Counted from the first letter of the stretch, positions 34,687-43,880 are shown. The stretch is 64,000 bases of DNA from CAYXDO01 sp964463485 (GCA_964463485.1 CAYXDO010000003.1:62001-126000), one strand, 5' to 3'. Notes: a model not told the origin generated them from the letters alone. Made by a program: numbers and translations.

Positions 34687-36264
34687 ATGAAGGTCTGGTC
34701 CCTGCTTGTTTGTGCTGCGCTCAGCTCGACCGTCGCGTGCCGGTCGGACAATGGCCCGAACGGGAACAACAACAACGGCAGCAACAACAACAACAACGGC
34801 AACAACGCGCAGTGCCCTGGCTCTGCGCTCAACGTTTGCTCGCTCAAGGTCGCCAGCGCCGAGCTCCATCCGAACGTCGACGAGCCGGTGACGTTGTCGG
34901 GGGTCGTCGTGACCACGCCGACGGCCGCTGTCTCGGCAAATCTTGCCGGCTTTTACGTCTTCGACCCGAGCGTGAGCGAAGCGCTCAGCGGGCGCTACTC
35001 GGGCATCGCGGTGGTCTACAACCCCGCGTCGCTCGCCGGCGCCGTCCCGTCCGTCGGCGCGGTCGTCAACATCGAAGGCACGTACGCAGAGTTCCCGATG
35101 GAGGCTGCGGTCAAGCAGAAGCAGGTCAGCGCCATCCGCGTCGAAGCGACCGGCCAAACGGTTGCGCCCGTCGCCATCGAGATCGACAGCGCCGACCGAA
35201 TCGCCACCGGCGGCCCCGACTCCGCGGCGTACGAAGGGAGCTTCGTGGTGGTGCGCGAAGTCAGCGTCACCGAGACGACCGTGAAGATCGGGTCGAACGA
35301 GATCTTCGGCGCTTTCAAGATCGACTCGAGCCTCATCATCGACGATGAGTTCTACGCCTACCGGCGTCCCCAGGTCGGAGAGCAATTTTCGAGCATCGCA
35401 GGGATCCTTCAGATCGGCACGAGCCCCTTCGACTCCGGTGAGTATCTACTCACGCCTAGAGCGGCGGGCGACGTCGTCCCGAAAAATCAGGCGGCGGTCG
35501 TGAGCTCACTCAAGGACATTCAAGACCCGGCGTCCCCTGGGCGTCCGGCGGAGATGTGCACCAACCCGACCGGCAGCCAGGTCGTCGGCAAGTGCGCCCA
35601 GGCCAAGCTGACGCGGGTGCTCGTCACCGCCTCCGCGGGGTACGTGTCCTCCAACCTCCGCAGCGTCTACGTTCAGGACCCATCGGTGACCGACGGCCGC
35701 TACTCGGCCATCAAGGTCGTGTACAACAAGAACCAAGTCACTCCGCCTGCGGTCGGTGAGTATGTGGACGTCGAAGGTGAGGTCATCAACTATCGAGACG
35801 GCATGCAGATCCAGTATCCGACCATCACCAGAAATGGTGCGGACACGATGACACCCACACCTATCACGGTGACCCCGGCCGACATCGCGCGCAGGAGCGC
35901 CATCGAGACTCAACCCTACGAAGGCGTGCTCGTGAAGATCGAGAACGTCTCGGTCGAGACACCTTGCACGACGGACGACAGCGACCGGGACCACGGCAAC
36001 TGGATCGTCACCGGTGACGTCATGATCGGTACGTCCTGGGACTACGACTACAACGGCGACATTCGGCCGAACGAGATCGTCTGTATCGACGAACAAGGCG
36101 ATCCGACCGGCCTGTGCGGCTGCACGGCCCCGACGCCGCCGCGGCCGAACGACCAGCGACACGCGGGCGACCGATTCTCTTCGATCACGGGTGTGCTCGA
36201 CTACTCGTTCGGAGATTTCCAGCTGAATCCCCGCGGCAACGACGACCTCGTCCGAGCCGACTGA
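34687..36264 (+). CDS. lipoprotein with two OB-fold-like repeats
   Basis: A 525-residue lipoprotein (signal ending LSSTVAC). ATG 34687 stands six bases after GGAGGA; the ATG at 34681 abuts that site and is less likely. An Asn/Gly linker (34756-34806, runs of N) tethers two similar halves, about residues 50-280 and 300-525. Each begins with a phrase like VTLSGVVVTTPTAAVSANLAGFYVFDPS or VLVTASAGYVSSNLRSVYVQDPS, then GAVVNIEGTYAEF or GEYVDVEGEVINY, the pattern of YhcR-type OB folds found next to extracellular nucleases. No catalytic domain is present. It is followed after seven bases by a 5'-nucleotidase lipoprotein, so it may present nucleic acid or nucleotides to that enzyme (inference). Confidence 0.8.
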   Translation: MKVWSLLVCAALSSTVACRSDNGPNGNNNNGSNNNNNGNNAQCPGSALNVCSLKVASAELHPNVDEPVTLSGVVVTTPTAAVSANLAGFYVFDPSVSEALSGRYSGIAVVYNPASLAGAVPSVGAVVNIEGTYAEFPMEAAVKQKQVSAIRVEATGQTVAPVAIEIDSADRIATGGPDSAAYEGSFVVVREVSVTETTVKIGSNEIFGAFKIDSSLIIDDEFYAYRRPQVGEQFSSIAGILQIGTSPFDSGEYLLTPRAAGDVVPKNQAAVVSSLKDIQDPASPGRPAEMCTNPTGSQVVGKCAQAKLTRVLVTASAGYVSSNLRSVYVQDPSVTDGRYSAIKVVYNKNQVTPPAVGEYVDVEGEVINYRDGMQIQYPTITRNGADTMTPTPITVTPADIARRSAIETQPYEGVLVKIENVSVETPCTTDDSDRDHGNWIVTGDVMIGTSWDYDYNGDIRPNEIVCIDEQGDPTGLCGCTAPTPPRPNDQRHAGDRFSSITGVLDYSFGDFQLNPRGNDDLVRAD

Positions 36265-36271
36265 CCCATCG

Positions 36272-38839
36272 ATGCACCTCCATCCCGCCCCCACCGATCG
36301 TCTCGGTTCCTCGTCGTGTGTGTGGTCCCTTGCCGTGCTGGTGTTGGGCACGACCGCGGGTTGCCTGAAAAGGACGGAGAACCCGTCGCTATCGGGCCAA
36401 GACATCCACCTGACGGTGCTGCACACATCCGATATTCACAGCAGGCTCCTGCCGTACGAGGCTACGCCTGGACTCATCGATCGAGGGCTCGGCCTATGCG
36501 CCGAGTTTCAGCCCTTCGGGGGCGCGGCCCGAATGTCTTACTTGCTCAAGCGGGAGCGAGCGCGTGCGGGACGTGTGATGCACCTCGACTCAGGCGACTG
36601 CTTTCAGGGTGCGCCGATCTTCAACTCCTTCCGCGGTGAAGTGGAGACGAAGATCATGGCCTCGTTCAAACCGGACGGAGTCGTCGTCGGGAATCACGAG
36701 TTCGACCTCGGCGCGCGAAATTTGGCCGAGCAGTATGGGTTGTTCGGGCAAGGTGTCTATCCCTTGCTCGCGGCCAACTACCTTTGGTCCTCGCCGAACG
36801 ACCCGAACGGAAACAACTTGGGCGGGCTGGTCAGACCGTACGAAATCAGGAATCTGAACGGGCTACGCGTGGCGATCATCGGCATGGGGAACACTTCGTC
36901 GATGACGTCGCTCAAGGACGGCGGCAACTCGCTCGGCATCACGCCGCTCGAACCCGTCGAGGTTCTCAGGACGTGGGTGAACATCCTCGAGCCGCAGGTC
37001 GACCTGGTCTTCGTGGTCTCGCACCAGGGGCTCACGAATCGATCCGAGCTCAACCTCGGCGAAGACGTGGAGATGGTGAATGGCTACGAGCGAATCGTCC
37101 CGCGAGACTCGGTTCCCGACTGTGTCGCCGACGATCCAACTCATCGAAACCCATGTTGGCAGCTCGTAGCCGAGGAGCCAGACGGGCAGTACCGCGTGTT
37201 CGTCCCTGGGATCGTCGGCATCGATGCGATCTTCGGCGGGCATTTGCACATCGTGCTGAATCCGCCCAAGGTGCTCACCGATCCGATCGGCCGGAAGGTT
37301 CCGCTGGTGCATTCGGGGGCGTTTGCCAAGTTCTTCGGCCGTTTCGACGCCGTCGTCCGGGTGCCGCCGAGGGACTTCGACCCTGCTGAGTATCCACATG
37401 GCGCGGAGCTCGTGTCCCATACGTATTCGATCATCCCGATCACCAACCGAATTCCCAAGAAGACGTCGACCGAGGTGGTGGTGTGTCCCGATGGCAACGT
37501 CCCGACGAGCGAGGAAGAAGAAGGCGTGGACGCGGTGGGAGCGCTGACGGCGTGCTTGAACCTGTTCGGGGCCGCACAGCAAAGGCAAGTGTGCCAGCTC
37601 GCCGACGAGTGCCGGCAGAAGGGCGACGCTTGTACGACCGCATGCAGGGAGGCGCGACGCGACTGTGGGTCCGTCCCTGCACCGATCGATGCGGCCACGG
37701 TGGAGCTCTTGGATCCTTACGTGATCGGCTTGTACCAGAACGAAGACTTGAACAAGTCCTTCGCTTTTGCGACGGCGCGGATCAGTCGTTTCGGGCTCTC
37801 GGGGGAAGACTCTCCGCTCGGAAATCTGGTCGCGGACAGCATGCGGCTTCGCAACCGGGTCGAGGCGCAGTTCTCCATGACCAACTCTCTCGGTATCAGG
37901 ACCAACATGGAGGAGGGGCTCGTGTCGATCGAGGAGATGTTCAACATCTTTCCGTTCGAGAACTCGCTCACGACCATGTTCCTCTCGGGCTTGGAAGTGC
38001 AGGAGCTCTTCGACTTCGTGACCGAGCGATCGGCCGGGCGAGGATGTCAAACTCAGGCGCAAATTTCCGGAGTCAGCTTCGTTATGAATTGTGCTCAGGC
38101 GTTGAGGAACGAACGCGCGCCGGAGTGTTCGGTGGCCGACGACTGCGCAGACTGGGCGGCAGACGCGAGCAAGAGCGCGGCGCAGTGTGTGTTGAACAAG
38201 TGTTATCGGAGCCCTGCGGAGGACATCTTGATTCAGGAGGCGCCGCTGAATCCTACGGAGAGTTACAAGGCCGCGGTGAACGACTTCATCGGGCGCGGCG
38301 GGTCGGGCTTCGAGGTGCTTCGACGAAACACGACGAAGGTCGAGACCAAGCTGTCGCTGCGAGATGCGCTCATCGACTACATGCGCTCGGGGCAGGCCGA
38401 GGGTGGCCCCGGACGGGTCTGCGGGAGCCCTTTCATGGTAGAGCCGCTGCCGCCGCAAGTCCGGCCCTGGGTGAGTTACGACAAGAGTCTCGGCCCCCGG
38501 ACATGCTCCGAGCTCCCGACGGGCTGCAGCGCGCCCTCGGGCATGCTCGTGGACTGCGTCGAGACGGAGACGGAGATTCGGTACTACTGCATCCCGTACG
38601 ACTTCCGGGATCCGAGCCCCGATCCGAACGACGATTGCGCAGAGATCGCCGCGGTCGCGGAGAAGATCGAGTCGGTGCAGGACGGCTCTTGTGACAACGC
38701 GCCGGTCTCGCACTGCGACGGCCAGGTCCACTGCTGCACCCGCGCCGAGGACGGAGCCACCATCGCGGACTACTACTGCATGGTTCCGAACTGTGTGGAT
38801 CCACCGCTCACGGGCCGCATCAAGAGGATCGTCCAATGA
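36272..38839 (+). CDS. 5'-nucleotidase/2',3'-cyclic phosphodiesterase-family lipoprotein
   Basis: An 855-residue surface-exposed lipoprotein (signal ending GTTAGC, Cys 31) of the UshA/bifunctional metallophosphatase family, which dephosphorylates extracellular nucleotides. The dinuclear metal motifs are HTSDIHS (D54, H56), DSGDCFQG, GNHEFDLG (140-145), VSHQG and GGHLH. The C-terminal nucleotide-binding domain is seen at GEDSPLGNLVADSMR, with TNSLGIRTNMEEG and FPFENSLTTMFLSG. A Cys-rich insert (ADECRQKGDACTTACREARRDC) separates the domains and a further Cys-rich tail follows; both are extra compared with the usual 550-600 residues. The stop overlaps the next ATG (ATGA, 38836-38839). With the OB-fold lipoprotein upstream it suggests scavenging of nucleotides or nucleic acid at the cell surface. 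Confidence 0.9.
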   Translation: MHLHPAPTDRLGSSSCVWSLAVLVLGTTAGCLKRTENPSLSGQDIHLTVLHTSDIHSRLLPYEATPGLIDRGLGLCAEFQPFGGAARMSYLLKRERARAGRVMHLDSGDCFQGAPIFNSFRGEVETKIMASFKPDGVVVGNHEFDLGARNLAEQYGLFGQGVYPLLAANYLWSSPNDPNGNNLGGLVRPYEIRNLNGLRVAIIGMGNTSSMTSLKDGGNSLGITPLEPVEVLRTWVNILEPQVDLVFVVSHQGLTNRSELNLGEDVEMVNGYERIVPRDSVPDCVADDPTHRNPCWQLVAEEPDGQYRVFVPGIVGIDAIFGGHLHIVLNPPKVLTDPIGRKVPLVHSGAFAKFFGRFDAVVRVPPRDFDPAEYPHGAELVSHTYSIIPITNRIPKKTSTEVVVCPDGNVPTSEEEEGVDAVGALTACLNLFGAAQQRQVCQLADECRQKGDACTTACREARRDCGSVPAPIDAATVELLDPYVIGLYQNEDLNKSFAFATARISRFGLSGEDSPLGNLVADSMRLRNRVEAQFSMTNSLGIRTNMEEGLVSIEEMFNIFPFENSLTTMFLSGLEVQELFDFVTERSAGRGCQTQAQISGVSFVMNCAQALRNERAPECSVADDCADWAADASKSAAQCVLNKCYRSPAEDILIQEAPLNPTESYKAAVNDFIGRGGSGFEVLRRNTTKVETKLSLRDALIDYMRSGQAEGGPGRVCGSPFMVEPLPPQVRPWVSYDKSLGPRTCSELPTGCSAPSGMLVDCVETETEIRYYCIPYDFRDPSPDPNDDCAEIAAVAEKIESVQDGSCDNAPVSHCDGQVHCCTRAEDGATIADYYCMVPNCVDPPLTGRIKRIVQ

Positions 38840-40443
38840 GGTCGTTGGTGTGGATAGGGCTCGTCGTGGTCGCGGCCGCATGTGAAGAAGTCGTGAGCTT
38901 GGAGCGGGCGCTGTCGAGCTTCGAGGTCCAGATCCTCGATCCAGTGGGCACGCCCGAGCGTCGCTGCATCCTGCCGGGCACCCCCACGGTCGCCGTCGAT
39001 TTATCGGGATGCCCGACCTACGAGCGGGACGCTTCGGGGAGCACGGTCTTGAGGCTTCGGCCGCGAGACGATCGGCCTGGTGGGTTCACGGCGCGGGCGA
39101 TCGATGAGAAGGGCGAGCTCCTGGAGACTTTCAACGGCCTTGCCACGGTCAAGGTCGTTCCAGGGAGCGTCGAGAGTGCGTTTCAGCGGATCGAGTTCAA
39201 GGACGGAGTCACCGACGGTCCGCAGGACGTGTCGTTCCGCTCCGCCTTTGGCGACACCTTTCTGTGGGTGCTCGACGACGTACCGCCGCGCCTCGGAGCC
39301 GATTTGCCGCTCGGGATGAATGCCCAGTGCGGTTTCGACACGGAGAACGTCTGCGCGCCGTTCAACCTCGCCTGTGTCAATACGAAGCCCGTGGTGGGCG
39401 ACGATGCGCGAGGCCTCGCGTACTGCACGACGGGCTGCGCGACGACCGACGAGTGCCCCGAGGGCTATTTTTGCGCCGAGGACGCTCAGGTTTATGATGA
39501 TTCGGGGACGGATACTTCGTCCGGCGTGTGCGTGCGAAAGAAGCCCACGTTCAGCACCGGCGTGGCCGGCCCCATTCACCTCGTGGAGCCGACTCTGGCG
39601 GACGTGAGTCGGTCCGAGAGTATGATTTCGTCTCCGTTCGAGGAGAATTTCATCGAAATTCGCCACGGAAAGCTCGTGGTCACGGCGGTGCGCATCGATG
39701 GGTTCTACGTGACGGACGTCTGCCCGGAGCTCGGCAAAGCGGGCGCGCCGCCCGACGCCGACTGCTCGGCCGAGGATCTCGCGAGGGCGCCCGAGTTCAA
39801 TCACCTCTTCGTATTCACTTTCGGAAGACCGACGACGAACCCACGCGGCGACGAGTCCGAGGATCTCGGCAGCCGCGAGCTCTTGGCGGGCGATCGGATC
39901 CGCAATCTCTCGGGTCCCATGTCCGAGTTCAACGGGTTGACCGAGATGAACTTTCCTGAGTGGGAGGTGATCTTCGAGGAGAGTCCGTACCCGACGCCGG
40001 CCGCCGCGGATCTGCACAACAAGGTCGCCTTGGTCTTTCCGAGCCTGATGGATCGGGGCCAGGCCTGCTTCGAGGCGAACGTCGACCCGAACATTCCGGT
40101 GCTGTTGGATTGTGATTTCGCGATGGAGCGGCTGGAGGGTGCGCGTGTTTCCGCTCGCGTCGAGAAGACGAATCCCGTGCCGCCCGGCTCTTCGGAAGCG
40201 GACAATCTCGAGCGTTACGGCCAGTGGCCGGTCACCATCAACACGGGCCGCAAGCAGCGCACGTTCCAACTCATCACGCGGGAGAACATTCCGTTCTTCA
40301 ATCCGCGGAAGATCTCCGACCGGGCCATCGGTCAGACGGTCACCGGCAACTTGCGGCAAGTGGCTTTCGACGATCGTTCGGAGCCGATCTGGATCATCGA
40401 GCCTCGAGACCAGAGCGATTGCACATGGTGTGTCTCGCCATGA
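38836..40443 (+). CDS. lipoprotein of unknown function in the nucleotidase operon
   Basis: A 535-residue lipoprotein whose start ATG overlaps the nucleotidase stop by four bases. The signal ends VVAAAC (Cys 16). The N-terminal 120 residues are Ig-like. A Cys-rich module (QCGFDTENVCAPFNLACV, then CTTGCATTDECPEGYFC, six to eight cysteines) follows at about 165-220. The C-terminal half contains a possible OB-like segment beginning ERYGQWPVTIN. I recognise no catalytic motif. The similar Cys-rich modules in its neighbour and its coupled translation suggest that the two proteins act together at the cell surface. Confidence 0.8.
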   Translation: MRSLVWIGLVVVAAACEEVVSLERALSSFEVQILDPVGTPERRCILPGTPTVAVDLSGCPTYERDASGSTVLRLRPRDDRPGGFTARAIDEKGELLETFNGLATVKVVPGSVESAFQRIEFKDGVTDGPQDVSFRSAFGDTFLWVLDDVPPRLGADLPLGMNAQCGFDTENVCAPFNLACVNTKPVVGDDARGLAYCTTGCATTDECPEGYFCAEDAQVYDDSGTDTSSGVCVRKKPTFSTGVAGPIHLVEPTLADVSRSESMISSPFEENFIEIRHGKLVVTAVRIDGFYVTDVCPELGKAGAPPDADCSAEDLARAPEFNHLFVFTFGRPTTNPRGDESEDLGSRELLAGDRIRNLSGPMSEFNGLTEMNFPEWEVIFEESPYPTPAAADLHNKVALVFPSLMDRGQACFEANVDPNIPVLLDCDFAMERLEGARVSARVEKTNPVPPGSSEADNLERYGQWPVTINTGRKQRTFQLITRENIPFFNPRKISDRAIGQTVTGNLRQVAFDDRSEPIWIIEPRDQSDCTWCVSP

Positions 40444-40552
40444 GGTCTCGTGGTCGCGCGGGACGCGAACATGACTCCAGCTGGGTCGAATCGAGCGGAG
40501 TCGGCGCGGAAGTTTGGCGTTTCTTGTTCGCCTCGAGCGAGGCTGCGCGGGT

Positions 40553-40580
40553 GAACGAAGTTGGAGGACCAACTTCGTTC
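40553..40580 (+). terminator. 12-bp perfect hairpin between lipoprotein and barrel genes
   Basis: The arms GAACGAAGTTGG and CCAACTTCGTTC pair perfectly around the loop AGGA. It lies 109 bases after the lipoprotein stop and 27 bases before the next ATG. There is no U-run, so it may be a weak terminator, an attenuator, a processing site or the operator of a dimeric regulator. Confidence 0.45.
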
Positions 40581-40607
40581 GCGCTTTCGGTAGGGAGAGC
40601 TCATTTC

Positions 40608-42305
40608 ATGACGATTTCCAAGCTTTTGGTTGGTTTATTGGTGGCGGCGCCGTTGCCCGTTTTAGGGGAAGAGGCCGAGGAGAATCCGGATTCTTCGGAG
40701 GAGCTCATGGAGGAAGTCGCAAAGCCGGAGACGCCGCCGCCAACCGAGAAGGCGACGCCGCCCGAGCCGGAGGTCGCGGAGGTGTTGGCCGACGACTTCT
40801 TCACCTTCACCGACTTCGTGGACAACCGAGTGACCTTCGCGCTGTCGAACGTGAACATCTTCGCGGGCCCGGGTGAACGAGCGACCACGACCTCGGGTAC
40901 TCGGATCGGCGTCGACCCCAATTTCAACCTGTTCGTCGAGAACGTGAATACGAGGTTCTCGGGGTATGAGTCTCTGGCGCACCTCGTACTCTACAAGAAG
41001 TCCGACGCGTTCTTCGAGCGGATGGAGACAGAGGCCGCGCTCGCCGCGTTGCTCTTGGCCAACTCCAACAATGGAGAGCTCCGATATTCGGACTCTGGAA
41101 CCTACCTGCGTGTGATCGCCAAGCTTCAAAAAGGGGACGAGAAGGCCGTCGACTCAGTGGATGTGACGGCCTGGCCGTTGTCCTCGGATCGATTTCGGCT
41201 CGGGTACACGTACCTCATCTCGTGGGGTGGCACGGCGATCTTCCCGGGCAAGCTCCAGGCGAGCTCGTTGACCGAGGGTGCGGTGCCTGGGGTGAGGTTG
41301 AGATACCGGGCGGCCAACGATGCGGGGTATGCGTTTCTGGGTTTGAAGTCGGCCTTGCTGCTCTCGCGGCAGCCCGGAAACGAAGCCGGGGAGCTCGTGC
41401 CCAACATGGGTGTCCTGGCCGGCGGAGGTGTCAATCTCGCCAAGCGCCTCGTGCTCGAAGCAAACGGCGGACTCTTTCAGAAAGGGACTCAGGAGCGGCC
41501 TGGGCTCGAAGGGGAGGCCATCCTCGGTTATGGCGCTTCGGCGCGAGTGTCCGTGTACGACGGCATTCCTCCGCCGCAGAGCGCGGACCTCGCGCTCTAC
41601 CGAAACGACCCGCGCTACCCTGACGACTACTCGTTCAAACCGTGGAAGGTCGTGACTGGATACAGCGCCTCGGTCGAAGTGAACGCCATCTTTCAGAACC
41701 TCGAAGACCCCGAACAATTCGGCTCCGAGAAGCTCGTCAGCGCGCTCGCCGCAGGGCTCGTGGGCTCCCTGCAGCTCGATTATTTGAGGCTACGCCTCGA
41801 GGGCTTTTTTCAGTCCGCCGACTTCATCTTGTTCAACGTGCCAGGCTTCGTGCCTTTCCAAGCCATCTCGAGCTTGGCGACGACGACGCCCGAGTTCTTC
41901 GCAGGCATCGGGGCCGAGTATTACGTAGACTCTCTTCACCTGCAGCCAGGTCTCACCATCGGCGTGAAGATGCCCGCAACTTATGAGAGCGCGGTGCTGG
42001 CGGATCAGGGAGGCGCCTCGGGCGTTGGCGGCGCGCAAACCGGGGAGGCGCGAGTGCAAATCATCAACGACGGGACGTCGAGAGTGGTGCTGCCCCCAGG
42101 GAAGGGAGCCACACCCATCATCGGCGTGATGTTCAAGGTCCCCATGTATCTTTCGAAGACGATGGTGCTCGCGTTCGAGTCGCGGCTCGAGATCAACGAC
42201 AATCAACCGAGGCTCGCGCAAGACAACGAACGAGGAGAAGTCACGACGATCTTCGACGACCCGCTGCGACTCGCCCTCGGTTTGGTGCTCCAAGCCCGTT
42301 TTTGA
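40608..42305 (+). CDS. predicted outer-membrane beta-barrel protein
   Basis: A 565-residue exported protein. ATG 40608 gives a signal peptide (MTISKLLVGLLVAAPLPVLG, cut before EEAEE) and GGGAG lies ten bases upstream. An acidic, Pro-rich linker (about 22-55) precedes alternating amphipathic strands (RVTFALSNVNIFAG, FRLGYTYLISW, GVRLRYRAAND, LRLALGLVLQARF). The final residue is Phe, as in BAM-inserted barrels. The length would suit a barrel of about 16-18 strands. It follows the nucleotidase lipoprotein operon by 164 bases including a hairpin, so it could be the uptake channel for the products; this is inference. I recognise no specific porin family. Confidence 0.75.
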   Translation: MTISKLLVGLLVAAPLPVLGEEAEENPDSSEELMEEVAKPETPPPTEKATPPEPEVAEVLADDFFTFTDFVDNRVTFALSNVNIFAGPGERATTTSGTRIGVDPNFNLFVENVNTRFSGYESLAHLVLYKKSDAFFERMETEAALAALLLANSNNGELRYSDSGTYLRVIAKLQKGDEKAVDSVDVTAWPLSSDRFRLGYTYLISWGGTAIFPGKLQASSLTEGAVPGVRLRYRAANDAGYAFLGLKSALLLSRQPGNEAGELVPNMGVLAGGGVNLAKRLVLEANGGLFQKGTQERPGLEGEAILGYGASARVSVYDGIPPPQSADLALYRNDPRYPDDYSFKPWKVVTGYSASVEVNAIFQNLEDPEQFGSEKLVSALAAGLVGSLQLDYLRLRLEGFFQSADFILFNVPGFVPFQAISSLATTTPEFFAGIGAEYYVDSLHLQPGLTIGVKMPATYESAVLADQGGASGVGGAQTGEARVQIINDGTSRVVLPPGKGATPIIGVMFKVPMYLSKTMVLAFESRLEINDNQPRLAQDNERGEVTTIFDDPLRLALGLVLQARF

Positions 42306-42410
42306 GCAGGGTCGCACACACGCGCATCGGAGTCTGGCCTGCTTCAGCGGAGCCAACCCGGACGGACGTCTTGCGTGCACTGCGAGAAGTGCCACGGAGT
42401 CGCCCGGGCA

Positions 42411-43247
42411 TCACTCGTCTTCCGGATCGATGCCCAAGGCCCGAAGGCGAGCCGCCAAGCGAGCGGCCCGCGAGCCTTCCTGATCGGCGCGCTGGGCTTC
42501 CTGATCGGCGCGCTGGGCTTCCTGATTGGCGCGCTGGGCTTCCTGATTGGCGCGCTGGGCTTCCTGATTGGCGCGCTGGCGCTCTTCGTCCGCGGATAGG
42601 CACCGCTTCCCCTCGAAGTACACGTCGATCTTGACGCCGTCTTTCCACTCACTCTTGGGCAGGACTTGGAACTCGAGGCCGCGAACGCTCGTAGAAATGA
42701 ACCGACCATTTACAGCACGCGCCGGCATCGCGAGCCCAGTGGTTCTGTCGAACTGGAACAAATCGAGGACACGCTGGTCGTCGACGTCGGGGAAGTAGAG
42801 ACCGAACTCTGGGACCTTGTTGGCCTCGTTGGTGACTCTCTGGCGAATCGTGTCTTTCCGCTCCTTTCGACGCTCGTGAGTGCTGACGATCTCTATGACC
42901 AACAGCGCGTCTTCAGCGGTGACCGAGTCCCGCGATTTGACGAACGCAAGGTCGGGGTAGAGACTCTTCTGCTCGTCCGTGTCGGGGTCGAGGTACCAAA
43001 TGGCTTCGTCCGACATCAGCTCCAACCCGAGTTTCTTGGCGATCGGTTCGAGCTTATTTCGAAGGTCGAGAACGGCGGCGTTGTGAGTGGAGGAGGTAGG
43101 CACGTCGAGCTCCGGGTCGTAGTAGGGAATGTCGATCTCGCACGGAGGCGGCTCGTGGGGTCGACGCTCCAGCCGCGGAGGCTCGCCGCGCGTTGGCCGA
43201 GGTCGTTGTTCGAGCTCGATTGGAGCTCGAAGTGGGGCGGAAGCCAT
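42411..43247 (-). CDS. Uma2-family (DUF820) PD-(D/E)XK nuclease-like protein
   Basis: A 278-residue Uma2-family protein. The core shows LYPDLAFV (Asp) and LLVIEIVS (Glu), the PD-(D/E)XK-type acidic pair, followed by DTIRQRVTNEANKVPEFGLYFPDVDDQRV. Such proteins are common in Myxococcota, Cyanobacteria and Deinococcota; their function is not known. ATG 43247 was chosen; an in-frame ATG at 43274 adds nine residues. The C-terminus carries five heptads of RANQEAQ/RADQEAQ encoded by 21-base repeats and probably forms a coiled coil. The gene is alone, with an octamer tandem repeat just upstream. Confidence 0.82.
   Translation of the reverse strand: MASAPLRAPIELEQRPRPTRGEPPRLERRPHEPPPCEIDIPYYDPELDVPTSSTHNAAVLDLRNKLEPIAKKLGLELMSDEAIWYLDPDTDEQKSLYPDLAFVKSRDSVTAEDALLVIEIVSTHERRKERKDTIRQRVTNEANKVPEFGLYFPDVDDQRVLDLFQFDRTTGLAMPARAVNGRFISTSVRGLEFQVLPKSEWKDGVKIDVYFEGKRCLSADEERQRANQEAQRANQEAQRANQEAQRADQEAQRADQEGSRAARLAARLRALGIDPEDE
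42479..42583. repeat. five 21-bp tandem repeats encoding heptads
   Basis: Five head-to-tail units of 21 bases inside the Uma2 gene each encode the heptad (RA[N/D]QEAQ). The first two differ from the next three by a C-to-T change in the same position (GATC versus GATT). Unit number can vary without a frameshift. Confidence 0.92.
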
Positions 43248-43292
43248 ACGCAATTTTCCGAGTCGCAGGCGCATCGAGTCAAGCGCCGTCAG

Positions 43293-43332
43293 ACCGGGCG
43301 ACCGGGCGACCGGGCGATCGGGCGATCGGGCG
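43293..43332. repeat. 8-bp tandem repeat upstream of the Uma2 gene
   Basis: Three copies of ACCGGGCG followed by two of ATCGGGCG run head to tail, 46 bases upstream of the chosen Uma2 start codon. An 8-base unit is not a multiple of three, and it lies outside the gene, so copy changes would alter promoter or leader spacing. Confidence 0.9.
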
Positions 43333-43601
43333 TGCCGGACTTTGGATCTGCGACGATCCAGGCTCCTTCGGGCCCGTCAAAGAATTACGGATCGAGCTGG
43401 CCTCCGATGGCCCTGGAGGATCGCTAGCGTCGCCTTGGGGCAGTAGGATACGGGCCCTTGGTGCATCCGTGGAAAGAATGGGAATGCGGCAAGTCATTTC
43501 CTTACGGCGCCTTACTCAGCGTTGCAGCTCATTTTGAGCGGACGCCTTCCGGAAATGGACGATGGCTCTCTCGCCTCGTTTTCAGTAAGGTCTTAGCTCC
43601 C
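43333..43601. other. non-coding stretch between Uma2 and the deaminase run
   Basis: No credible gene is seen. One frame is open from 43458, but its codons before 43602 are AT-ending and unlike the neighbours. Base composition is locally lower in GC around 43480-43600 (TCATTTCCTTACGG, CATTTTGAG, GTTTTCAGTAAGG), so this is where a promoter for the downstream run is expected. Confidence 0.35.
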
Positions 43602-43880
43602 GTGAGTCTTCGCGTCGGGCCCGCTCTCCTCGTACCCATCTCGAACGACGTCGCCGTTCCGGGCGGCGCGTCCGCTCTGCTTCCCGGCGACTCCTTCGAG
43701 CTCGGCTCGAATCCTATCGACCGGCCTGCTCCGCGCGCGCTGGGAGGTCTTGCTCTCTCTCGCGGCGTCCCGGGCATCATTCGCAACGACCAAGGCTACG
43801 TGCCTTACGCCTGGACGAACCGCGCCAGCCTGTCGGGGGCTTGGGCCTACCCTGGCACCGCGGACCGGCCGCTCGGCTGA
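43602..43880 (+). CDS. small hypothetical protein ahead of the deaminase
   Basis: A 92-residue ORF from GTG 43602; the frame extends to 43458, but the codon bias only becomes genome-like from 43602. It has no signal or membrane segment. The sequence is rich in Pro, Gly and Ala (VPGGASALLPGDSFELG, RNDQGYVPYAW). Its stop overlaps the next start (TGATG at 43878-43882), which supports real translation. I recognise no family. The start and even the gene itself are uncertain. Confidence 0.45.
   Translation: MSLRVGPALLVPISNDVAVPGGASALLPGDSFELGSNPIDRPAPRALGGLALSRGVPGIIRNDQGYVPYAWTNRASLSGAWAYPGTADRPLG

Noticed and set aside
36863..38881. 672-codon open frame on the minus strand
   Set aside because: Antisense to the 5'-nucleotidase gene, which has all metal-binding motifs on the plus strand.
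42479..42583. Regular 21-bp repeats as a possible CRISPR array
   Set aside because: The units are directly adjacent without spacers, and they encode a seamless heptad coiled coil in the Uma2 gene.
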